Of a stretch of DNA of 64,000 nt, positions 25,201 through 37,500 are shown piece by piece. Under the pieces are notes generated by a model that was not told the DNA's origin, did no database searches, and saw only the letters and a program-made list of their open reading frames with translations. The stretch comes from Chrysaora quinquecirrha (Eukaryota; Cnidaria; Scyphozoa; Semaeostomeae; Pelagiidae): contig JACTAT010000059.1 in the NCBI GenBank assembly GCA_014526335.1, positions 2,689,312-2,753,311 of the forward strand, given 5' to 3'. How positions within the stretch are numbered: the first letter of the stretch is position 1; each line of letters begins with the position of its first letter. The translations under genes and the position numbers were made by a program.

Positions 25201-25473
25201 ACAATAAGTAACATTGCACCATGGGAAACTTTTTTGCAGGATCAAGTACAACAGCTGAAAACACAGATTGCAAATAGAATTGACTATGGAAACAAGTAAG
25301 TTAACAAATCGCAATTGCTATAGCTTTACCTCTTTTCATGTTTGTGATTCAATAAGGCTATATTTTGTTTGTTGTTGTATAATAGGATGCTTGGCCTAGA
25401 TTTGATAGTCAGAGACAGGACTGGCAATGTTATCAACTTGGAGGAAACTGGAGTAATTGAATTGTACAAAAGG
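22223..25473 (+). CDS. DOCK1: DOCK exons 1-8: SH3 and helical linker
   Basis: Exons: 22223-22271, 22754-22837, 23264-23304, 23426-23481, 24024-24120, 24356-24448, 25240-25295, 25386-25473. The start [16 protein letters not shown] is the first ATG with the family-typical tryptophan near the N-terminus. The SH3 is spread over exons 1-4, with [16 protein letters not shown] then [10 protein letters not shown] and [13 protein letters not shown] (the ALYDY-equivalent strand, the Trp and the PSSYV motif). Exons 5-8 encode the stretch [36 protein letters not shown], and [16 protein letters not shown]. In DOCK1/2 this SH3 plus following helices binds ELMO; that partner is family knowledge. Confidence 0.92.
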
Positions 25474-28400
25474 GTATGCACCAATTTCTAGAATATCAAT
25501 TTGACTACAGTATTAACTCCATTTTACCAAACTTTGATAAACATAGTTTTGCCCCAACAACAGTAAAAATCACCACTATACATATGTTTATTGAAGTTAC
25601 TACGAGCACAGCATAATAATCTGAAAAGGCCTGGCAATGGTAACTGAAGTTCTGGATCAAGCGCCTGAAACTCTTTTCAGAGAATGTAAATTTCGGTTCA
25701 TGTTGTTTTCTAGAAATCCATTTGACTTCTTACTCCAATTTGACAAACATGCGACATGAACAGAATTAATAGCTGTGTTTCCTTATGATCTGATGATCAA
25801 ATTTGTTAATTGCAAATATAAAATACAAAATTTAGTTTTGCGTGAGCAACACTCAAAAGCAGCACTGTGATGAAACTACATCAAGCACTAGACTTGCTAC
25901 AAAAGTCCCTAACAACTTTCACTCACATTGAATTGAATTAAACTGAATTTTGTTCTTGCTCGCTTCAGTTGCTTGAGCATCAGCAGTTTTATTCAACAGC
26001 TTTATCTACGGCTCGTGTAGTGAGTCTACGCGAGCACAGAATGATAACATGAAATGGCAACGCTACGCTAGTTCAATGAGATACTTATTATGTTGGTACT
26101 TCTGAACAAAGATCTTAATCGATTTGGAGCTTGATTTTTGAAAAGGAATCAGGCTGTTCTATAGACCCTTAGCTAAAATCCTGGTCAAAATCGTGTGAGA
26201 CAACGTGGTAGCGACTGTCCCCCATATCATGGGAAAGGGGCTACCAGCTAGCAAGTCTTCGTGTTTGTTGTTTCGGTTAATTTTGGCCATGACTGTAGGA
26301 ATAAAAACTATGGACAAAAACCTTATTGGTGACTAATATGGCCTAACTAAAAGAAAAGTTTAAAGAAGGTCGTTAGTGCACTTCTGTTATTATTGTATTC
26401 GAGGTTTATAGATTGTTTATTTATTCCTAGCATCTTGAATCTTCTCAAAGAACCCAAACAGATGTAAGTTAACATTGATACATAAATTTATTTTGTTTTG
26501 TGACTGGTATTTCTCAGCATTAAAAGCCCACAAAACGTCTAATGATTCTGAATATTGTACCAACATGATATCAGTGATAAAGAATGATTTTTCGACCACT
26601 GTTTTGAGTGAAGTGAACAACTAGCTAAGCATCCTCTTCAAAGTCCAAGACAAACTGGGCGGCTGTTATTTATATCCAATAAGAGAGATGTCAAAACCAA
26701 GTTTTTCCGACTATGGTTGCCTGTACATTCCAAAAACAGTTATTCTGGAAATAGAGCGTTGTCACTATGGTTCTGTCTGGTTGTGGACTGTACATAGAAA
26801 AATTTCTCTTCTTAAGTTTTTTTCCAAGTGCGGTAGCACATAATAGACTAGACACTTCTTATAAAGACGGCCTGCTACTTAGTCATACGTTATAAAAACG
26901 CAGAGCTTGTAAGATGCAGTGTTAAGCGTCAAATGCCCATAGATGCTTATGCTGGTGAAAAGCTTGAAGCAATTTTAAAGTCATTTCGCATCGAGATATT
27001 ATTGTTTATTAATTTCAGCTGAATCATCAATGTTAGATAGATATTTTTGGAACTTTCTGGAAGCTTTTTTACTTTTCAGTAATCGAAAACTGTTCTTAAT
27101 AAGTCTTATTATTGCCACTTTTACTTTTCGCAGCCCGAGGGAAAGAAAACAAGAATCACACCCAAGTCCCTTGCTGCTTACAGCAGCCATAATCTGTATG
27201 TGAATGTGAAACATGTTGTTTGTAAAATCGGTGATGATGCTGAGGTGTACATTGGTCTTTATGATGGTAGAGAAAATGCCTTCATCAGGTTAGTTGTTTT
27301 ATGATTTTATTTACTTTCCCTTTTCTTTATCCACTGCACTAAATAATATGTTTATAATCTTTTTTATGTTTGTTCGCCATTCATGACAATTATGTATAAA
27401 TATGTATAGTACTGAAGAAGGCTTAGCACAGAAGAAAAAGGCAGTCAAAAGGGATGAGAGTCTTGGGCTGTATGACTTGCGATTTCATGGAGCCCTATAG
27501 CTCCCTGAAAATTTCGTTGGCTCTCTGGTCATGTAGTCTATGTTCGAGCCCATCTATTTTTGTATGCAACTTGTGGAAGAATCTATAATTTTCAAGAGAT
27601 ACACCACACACGGAAGCCCATTCTGATCTCTTGTAGAACATTCGAGATACTGAAGAGACTTTGAGTTGTACAGAGCTTCACGATAGAATACATCTTGGGG
27701 CATATTTGAGTGGCTCATTTATGGTGATTTTTAAGCATTCCATCTTGCTTAGTATGTTAGAATTATCTCCCTGAAGAGCAGTAGCTCGGTTGCGCGACAG
27801 CAAGTTTCCCTAAGCCTGCGTGAAGACTCTACTCTTTCTCACCGAAAGTGGAAAGCCTGCGCAACACAGTAAAAACGCTTGTTCCCTCCTTTTAACCTTG
27901 TCGTTTTCTTTATCTTTCAGTGAACAATTTGTTGTGAAATGGGACAAGCTTGGAATGCCAAAAGATCTTGAAAAATTGCACAATTTGTCTTGCTTGTTTA
28001 CAGTAAGATGCATGATCATCCACTTATTTATTTATGGTTGCTTCTGTTTTGGGAGTCATCTTTATTTTTGAAAATCACTTTGTCTGTGATCAGCTAGGAC
28101 TTAACGATCAGTGCTACACTACATTGCACTTATTCTTTTCATTGTCAAACAATTTTCTTCTAATTATTCAAGGATCTGGGCACTCAGGATCTTCAAAGAG
28201 ATAAGTTGTTTGTTGTATGCCAGATCATCAGAACGGGTAGGTGCAAAAATTACTAATTGTAGCTTCAATTAAAGTTGTTCAATTAATTATTCTTTATGTA
28301 CATCAAGTAGAATCGAATCTGATGTTCTTGATATCTTAGAAACTTCTTTTTGACAGTCCTTTTAAAAAGCTTTGTAAAAAAGAACCGAGTATCTGTTAGG

Positions 28401-31400
28401 TGCAAGTAAAGGCAGTACCTCGCCCTGTATCTGGTGTTGATAAAACCATTTCTGTCTCTGTCGTAGGTCGTATGATTGTGAAAGACACTGATAGCAAAAG
28501 ATTGACCCAAAGACTTAGAAGACCATTCGGCATCGCAGGTTAGCCATACTGTTATTTTCTTAATTTGCTATTGAAAAAGAGCATCGTTGATCATACAGTA
28601 ATCTTACACTCCTCAGAGTATAAACGTCAGCTTCATCGTGGTGCTTAAATGCTTTGAGATGTCATGCATGCTCAAATTTTTTATGTTATTTTGCAGTGCT
28701 ATTCGTCAGTGATATCATGCAGGGAAAGGTTGAAGATTACGAAGACAAAGAATACTTCCTGCAACTCCATCAGTAAGTAACTCTATTATATTTTAGCCTC
28801 ATTTTAAGCCAACTTAATCTTTCTTCTTTGGTTGAAGTCCTTGAGTACGTTCACAGGAGTTGCAATGCTGAACATTTTGGTTGTCAAGGACTCAAGGTTG
28901 CTCAAAGTTTAGCAATGTGTTTGCAATGTTTAGAAGACCATCGTATCGTTGGAATACTCAAGTACCATGCGTTTCTATTGTATTGGTATTGGAATGATCT
29001 GGCCTTAGAAACAACTTTTCGTGTAAACGGAGTAGTAGCCGTAGCTCTCAGTTCCCTCCTTGTCTACAGTCACAACTCGATCCTTTTGGAGAATTTCATA
29101 CGTGTTATAAAGCAGAGCCGTCTTCCTTCCCCCTTGACAAAGCCAGTTGCATTTCTTGGCAGAAAGAGACCCAGAATAACTTGCCGCGTGGTAAAACTTG
29201 CTAACAATGCTCTCAGGGGAAAGGGGACCACATAGTTTGTTTTCAACAAACAGTGCAGGATCATGGGTCCCTATAAAATGTTAAATCGTAATTTTTGTCA
29301 CATTTTAGATGTACAGGGGATGAATTCATGGACTCATTGATTCGAAAAACTGTTTCAAGGGAGCAAGACAAACAATCGAGTGATCAAGGTGAAAATAATT
29401 GATGGTTTTATTTCTTGAGATATCCAAAAACTAGCTTGAAGAGCTCATAGACAATTGTTGCTATTGTAAAATTCCGCATTGAACAACCTTTTTTGAAAGT
29501 GTACCTTTAGCCCTACAGTATGATCTTCTTTCTGGGGGTTTCGAAAGAAAGCTTGGGCGACTGATATGTGTAGACTTTCCTCATGTAGAAGCCCCAGGTT
29601 TGATGGGGGTACTGTATGCTTGTTTATATTTAGCTCATATCCAGCCACCCTGTTTGATGTCATAAAGTATTACCATCATTTTCCGTCTTTTTTAGGAATA
29701 TGGATTTCATTGCAGATGCTACACGGAGAAACAGTTTCTGTGAGTTATAAATGAAAGCTTCCCAAAATCATTTTTGAATTGCCATTGAACCCAACCTTTT
29801 GATGCTTTAATTCAACGTAGGTTCGAGAGGACCATCCATCGCTTGTTAACAAGTTCACTGCAATCGCAAGAAAACATGGCTTCCCAGATGTCATCTTTCC
29901 GGGTAATTATGAAACTTGTCCTAATCAACCGAGACAAATGAGAAGTCGAAATTCAATGATTGCTAAATAAACACGGTTGAAGCCTGAAATGATGTAGAAA
30001 TTAAACAAATTTTAAGAAGTATGTACATATACATATATAACTATATAAATCCATATACATACATAAGAACATATATATGTACATATGTACGTATTTGTCA
30101 TAAATGGCGAACACCAGGAAAGGTTTTTCCACAAGCTGCATTCCAAAATAGATTGGATTCGAACCTGGACTGCATGATCAGAGAGCCAGCAACGTTTCCA
30201 TTAAGCTATTTAGAACTCAATGACATCGCCGAGCAGATATCAAAGTCATATAGCCCAAGGCTGTCCTCCCATTAACTTCTGTGTTTCGGCTATGTCGAGC
30301 CTTCTTCAGCACCATACATACTTGTATTTATTTGTCATGAAAAGCTTACATTAGGATAGATTTTTCCACAAGTGGCATTCCACAATACGTGGCATTCATA
30401 TGTTTGTATGTACTTGTACAAATCCATAGGATTATTCGGCTTTTGGGCTGTGTATGTAAAAATCTGATAGCGTACTAAGTAAACTGTATCTATGCATTAC
30501 ATGTCATTGGAGTATTCATGTTTATGTTGCTGCTTGTTACATAGGCGATACAAGAAATGATATATACATTACTCTGATGACTGGAAACTTTGAAAGAGGT
30601 AATGTTTCGACCAACATATTATTTCTGATCCAAACAGCCTTGCGTCAATCCATTGTCAAATGCTTTCCCTTCGAGAATTTCGTTCTCAGTGGCCGTACGC
30701 AGGCAAGCTACCTACCAATTTGTTACTCCTGGATTTGTTTCAACTATACAGCTGACGTGAACCTCTAGCTGCGGCGTAAGACTCAAATTTTATGCGAATC
30801 CCCTTCGTGCCCAGGAAGCATGGGCAGCTGGCCTAGTTAGAGGAGTGGAAAGTGATAGCTACTGTCTAGGCTCCAGTAAAGTATTAGTAAAGATCCGAAA
30901 GCCTGGTAAAATCGGCCACATGCCTCGTACATAAGAACATGCAAACTTGGATGCTAAGGTATCAACACACAACATTCACAGTCACCACTTTTTCACCGTA
31001 ATGAGACAGTAAATAGGAAGTTTGCACATGAATTGTGGTCTCTACTAGCACCTAGCACAACATCTGTTGAGAGGGTCATTGAAATGTTGCTTTCCGGAGA
31101 GCGAATAGCCTTAATAGCTTCATTGATTGAATAGCTTTGAAGGTGCTGTGGCGTCGTGGTCTTATCCAGCTGGCTTGTTGTGTCAGAAGCTCAGCGAGGT
31201 CGGGATTCGAGCCCCATGCCTCGCAGCCAGGGTCGATTAGATAACCTACTACTGAGATCCTAGCAATTTGCGCTTAATACACCATTTCACCTTCGCCTTC
31301 ACCTTTGATAGATGAATACTTATCATTTATAAATAAGTCTTCCGTGCTGTACTTGACTATCCAATTTATTTGATTCTTTGTTTTTATTGACATAATCGAT

Positions 31401-34400
31401 ATGCTATTTTTTAAAGTGACTTTCTTTACTTCTAGGAAACAAAAGTGCCAATAAAAACATACAGGTGACCTTGGCAGTCCATGCAGCTGATGGATCAAGA
31501 CTAGAGGTAATAAAAAGAGATGCATGCTTAGCAGTGAATTATAAATCAATTTTCTATTTTTCATATTTTCTAAAACCTTATTTTTTTACATTTCACATGC
31601 GACGATTTTTTTTGGGATTTCACAGTCTTCTGCAGTTCTAAAACCTGATTTCTTTTCTTATTGTGCAGACTTTACAGAAATTCCATTAAGTGCAATGTTA
31701 GAAATACGAATTTTATTTTGTTTGAAGCTGTTTTTGCTTCTATTTCTACGATTATAATCAACTACTTCAATAATTAAGGCTGTTGATGGACAGAGCATTG
31801 TAGTTTAAGACGAGATTAAGACGACATGCAATGTATTTTACGGCAGACTTCTTCATCTTTAAGGCCATGGCCAAACTATCAAGCATTGTTTGTTAAACAT
31901 TTGAAATTTGCTTGTCAAACATATTTTATGACCGTTTGACCACATCAATGTTCGTCCAACCTTTTCTTTGCTTTCGTTAAGCAAAAAAAGTTTTTGAAAA
32001 TTTTCAAAAGCATCGCGCCACAAATTTTGCTTACTTTTGCTTGTCAAGCAATGTTTGATCGTTTGGCCAGGATCCAAGTTAAACAACATTGTTTGAAAGA
32101 GAAGATGAAATGAAGTAACGACTCTTGTATTTTCAGTAGGCTTTCTCTTAGACGAATGACAGGCATGTGTATATGCATTTCTTTATTCGCCATTTTTTGT
32201 ATCTTCAGAATGTAATCAGTCCTGGAGCTGGAGAAGAAATGTGCAGTGAATATTATTCTTGTATTTACTATCATTGTGCCAACCCGAAATGGATGGAGAC
32301 TGTTAAGGTATGGATTATATATCTATTAGAATTTAATTTTTTTTTAGATTGGCTAAGTAAGGCAGTGTTATTTCGGAGAAATTCCCTTCTGTTAATCGTA
32401 TGTAATACAGTTTTCAGTTCATTTTCAGCATTTGTTTCGATGGCAGTTCAAAATATGAGTTGGAGGAGTTCTTGATTTTCTTATCAAAATATCACAGATT
32501 TATAGCATAGGAATGGACTAATTGCATTAGTCGCACTCTTCGAAAACAGCAAAGCCAATTTTAGCAACAACAGCAACAAGCATTAGCATAAAAAATTGAA
32601 TTGGATGGCCTAATGCTCATAGTAGTTCTTGAGCGACCTTTTTATATCAGATTGGCTGAAGTAACCAGAACTACGACTCGTGGAAACAGTACAACATAGG
32701 GTTGATCTTCAAATTGAGAGATTATCGCCCTTATTATTCGCATTATTATGGTAATGTGAAAAATGTTTGCACTCGTGTTTTCTTTTTTCTCCAGCTATCT
32801 GTACCGATAGACAGGATCCAAGGTGCCCATATAAGATTCACATTCAAGCACAGGGCAACCAATGATGGTGAGTACCTTACATTTAGGTGTATTGTTCTGT
32901 TCTATTATGTCGGTGCAGCAATTCAATTCAATAGTGATAGAAATTTTGGAAAATCAGACATTGTTGGCCATCAAGAATGGCCTTCTAACATAAATGTTTG
33001 TTTGGCCAATTTGCAGAACTTTGCTTGTCAAACATTTTATGCTTGTGAAAAAGCAGAAACTGTTTGTGGAGTTTTCAAAAATATTGCTAAGCAAATTTGT
33101 GACGTAGCCAAACATTGCTTGTAAAAATAATATCACAAGTTTGACCAGCAATGTTTGGTTTTTTTGCCTAGGCCTTAGACTTTAATGTTTCTTACTTTTG
33201 TGTTAAATTTCAATTCTTATTTATTTCTTTAGAGAAAGATAAAGGACAGAAGATATCGGCATTTTCTTATCTTCTATTAATGAATAATGACGGCACTGCT
33301 TTGCAAGACTGTGTACACGATCTGGCAATATACAAGGTAGTTTCCCGTTGTATTTTCCCGTTATTGCTTATTTTGAAGCTTCTCAGAAAGCTCTGAGCTG
33401 CATTTGTTCATTGTATGTAGAGCTTGTCACACCTCGTACAACTCTTTGCACCAACCCATGAAAATTGTTTGCAGAGGACTTTATGGCCTCTCATTTCTGA
33501 AGACATTTCCGTTGAGCTGAATTTCCTCAAGAAAGCATGAAAATTCTAAGATATTCTTATAGTCATTGAAAGGAATGGAAAATATTTCCCAATCCAAGCA
33601 AATTCTATCTTATCTATCAATTGATATAGAGAACCTGTTGATAGTCTTTCCTACACAACACTTGTCTTTTTATTTTGGTATTTAGGTATGATTTAAACTT
33701 ATTTAGTTTAAACTTTTCGCCACGGTATTTGTATATTCATGCTTTTGAAAATTTTCTAACCGAAAAACTTCGTGCTTACTTTTAACATCTTGTTTTTATA
33801 TGTCTTTGTTTTTGTTATATGTTTAATCTTATACTCGGTTTGTTGATTTTGGAGTTTGAATCTGAAATATAATCTGATTTCAGTGTGAGACAAGAAAGAT
33901 CGATAACAACACGTCCTACCTGAAATTGCCTTCAAAGAGAGTGACAGCAATGAACACTCTTCCAAATCAAAAGAAAGGCATGTCGGCTGGTGGATTCACT
34001 TACAGCAAAAATGAAAATTTTCAAGTCTCATTTCAGTTATGCTCAACCAAACTGGCCCAGAATGGTAAGAAGACTTTTATCAAACAAATCAAATATTTGT
34101 TTAGATTTTTTCCGTTTTTCTCTTCGTTTTACGTCCTTCTATGGTCACCCTCCTCCTGACTTATGATTCTTTACATTTTTACTTATGATTACTTTACATC
34201 TTTCAATACTTCTTTCATACATACTTTTTCTTCCTCTTCTTCTTCGTCGTCGTCTTCTTCTTCGTCTTCTTTTCTTCTTTTCTTCTTCTTCTTTTCTTCT
34301 TCTTCTTCTTCCTCTTCTTTTTCTTCTTCTTCTTTTCTTCTTCTTTTTTTTCTTCTTCTTCTTCTTCTTCTTCTTCTTCGTCTACTTCTTCTTTATCCTC

Positions 34401-34497
34401 TTCTTCTTCTTCTTCTTCGTCTTCTTATTCTTCTTCCTCTTCTTCCTCTTCGTCTCCTTCATTTTGTCAAATTTATGTATCATAACATTTTTCTTCT

Positions 34498-34539
<42 letters not shown>

Positions 34540-37500
34540 AGCTTTTTATTTTCTTTATCTTTATATCCATATATTTTTAAAGCGACGTCTATGTTTTCCT
34601 TCCAGTTGATCTTCTTGGCTTATTAAAATGGCGATCCCAGAAAGACAAGCTTCCAGACATTCTGCCAGCTCTTATGAAAGTTAGTGGTGAAGAAATTGTC
34701 AAGGTGCGTCAGATATACTACATATGTTTTCTTTTCCATTTTGAATTCAGTTGCTTAAGGTATTTGTAAAAAACTGGGCTGCTCATTTGTCTTGGCAATT
34801 TATAGTTATATGTTGAAATTAAGGCCTTTTCCATCCTTTAATAAGGCCCGGTTTACACTATGCCGGTATGAAATAAATACGGAATGATTTCATGTGGGAT
34901 GGGGATTTGGAAGTCCCCGTTTATACTATGCCGGTATGAAAAGAATACGATGAGCAAGGTCATAGTTTTTTGTCTAAAATCTATTGTTTCATGGCAACAA
35001 GAGCAAAGAATAATTGTTTTGTCTCATTCATTCATCAAAGAGGCATCAAACTGTACCGTATTCAGCCGTTTACACTATGCCGTTTTTAGATGAAGCTGGC
35101 TAGCGTATCGTTTTCATTTCGTACCGTATTCATATCAAAACTGTGCCGGTTTTGTGTAGACGCAAGGCCAAAACGCCATAGCTTCGTACCGTATTCGTCT
35201 CATACCGACATAGTGTCAACGGGAGATAAGAAAAATCCCACAGAGAACACACGGAATCTATTTAATGTTATCTATATATTATAGCCATGTTTGTTTGTTT
35301 AGTTTCTTCAAGATGTCTTCGATGCATTGTTTGCTATCTTGATGGACAACCCTGAGAAGTATGGTGAACTGATCTCAGATGCAGTTGTAAGTAAAATTTT
35401 ACCATAATATTTTCGCATCTCATAACAATTGAAGGTGCTGTGGCACGGTGCTGTGGCATGGTGGCCTAATCAAGCCGGTGTGGGAAGATCAGTGAGGTCG
35501 GGATTCGAGCCCAAGCTGCGGTAGCGTCACAGCCAGGGTCGAGGTCTTGATTAGTTAATCTACTACTGAGATCCTAGCGACTGGCACTAATACACCATTC
35601 ACCTTTCACCAGCAATTAATGGCTGTCTTCATGAAGCGAAAACCTGCTCTAGAATCGTTAAGGCCTGGCTTAACTAGGAGATATGCCGCGTGTGACATTG
35701 TATTCGGCGTGTCTCCTAAAGTGGCGAAACATACGAGTGACAAGCAAGCTAATTGTCCCCCGAGTCGCGGAAACAAGAAATATTTCTTTTGTCTTCCAGA
35801 AATATCTGCGTGTCTGTCGCTACAAATTTTTGTTGTGTGCTACAAAGTTTCCGAGATGGCTAAACCATATATCGCGTGACATATCACTCGTGACATGTCT
35901 CCTAATCTAGTCTGGCCTTTACTCTACAACTTGGACTGTACTTATTCTATTGGTCATCCTACTGTATTCCGTAAGCTGATTGTTGTTCAAAACACAATAC
36001 CAATCCAAGTTCACCTTTCTGATTGGTACATATCAATTTCGAATCTCGTTTTATATACATATTTCGACTTAAGTCAATAGTTTTGACCTGTTTTGACGAT
36101 ATGGCTCTGAGGAGTACTCAGACTAAAAGACTAAAAAGCTCTTTAGGTATCCCCAAAGATGTTTCCAGTTTCTTTCACACTGCAAAATCTGTTCAGCACA
36201 TTGTCTACAGACTTCGTATGGACATAAAGTCCAATCAAAAGAAAGTGAACGCTAGGGAAGACTCCGACAAGCTTACTATCCTTGATGTTCTCACTTCATT
36301 GATCGTACCCAACTTTCTTACTAGTATCCTTGATTTTCTCACTTTATTAATCATACCCAACTTTCTTACTACCTTTGATGTTCTCACCTTATTGATCATA
36401 CCCAACTTACTTACCCTTAATGTTCTCACTTTGTTGATCGTACCCAACTTTCATCTTTCTAGGTTTTCAGCATTGGATTGCTTGCTGACAAGAAGTACCA
36501 CCAATTTCGTCCAGTTTTAGACGCCTACATCAAGAATATGTTCAGTGCTGCAAAGGCCTACTCGTAAGCAGAGAATAGATTTTTCTTTCCCTTAATTCTT
36601 TCCAGAAGTCATAGCTGCTGAATTGGAGATCATACATTCTAGTAACTGTAAGGTTTTCTCTAAAAAGCTGTGTTTCTTAATAGATCTCTTAAACATTCTT
36701 CAACACAGAAAAGGACTTAGTTGTTTAGATGTAGCAAATCCATCTTTGATGCGGAGAGGCATATCGTTTAATAATAATGATTTATAATGTTTTTTTTTAC
36801 CTTCAAATACAGTAAAAACCCGCACATAAGAACCTTCATTCATTAAGAACCTACAGCCTGAAAATTATATATTTTCTACCCAATAAATAAGAACCATTTT
36901 AGCCTGATATCCAAAGAACTTTTCATTAAGGGGACACGGATCATCTGCTGGGGCCTAAATGCAACTTGTTCTTGGAATAATCTTTTTCGTGGGCGCAAAA
37001 GAACATTGCATACAGAACACTGAGAAGCAGGGGCCTGCTCAACCTTGAACCATGCTCTATTTGTCCTTGCAATTGCTTTAGACCCTCTTTTAAGAACCTC
37101 AAGATCTGTTTATTGTCTACACCTCGTTGCATAAGAACCTAGCTAGACTGTTATGAAAGTTAGGTTCTTATGTGCAGGTTTTTACTGTATAAATTTTAAT
37201 AATATGATATTACTAACATTTTTTGTAGAACTTTAACGACGGTTTTGCAAAAACACATTGAAATGGCTGATAATTCTGAAAGAAATATTCAAGATAAAAG
37301 AGACAGACTCATCAAATATTTCAAAGTAAGCATTTCTCTGATTTCTTATCCCTTTTAATTTTAATGTTTCTTTTTCAGATTGGTTTCATTTCCACCTTTG
37401 TCCTGAATGAATTTCTGCTTTTATATTTATTAGTTAGATTTTTTATTTGACATTTTCTGTTCTATTTTTCTATGCTATGCTATCCTTTCCCATTATATGC

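Noticed and set aside
28828..29235. 135-codon plus-strand ORF
   Set aside because: It sits between DOCK exons 14 and 15, which join in phase without it; no recognisable domain.
32702..33124. 140-codon plus-strand ORF
   Set aside because: It starts in intron, runs through DOCK exon 21 and continues into a MITE.
34163..34609. Ser/Leu/Phe-rich ORFs of 118-148 codons
   Set aside because: They are translations of the (TTC)n repeat and have no independent coding evidence.
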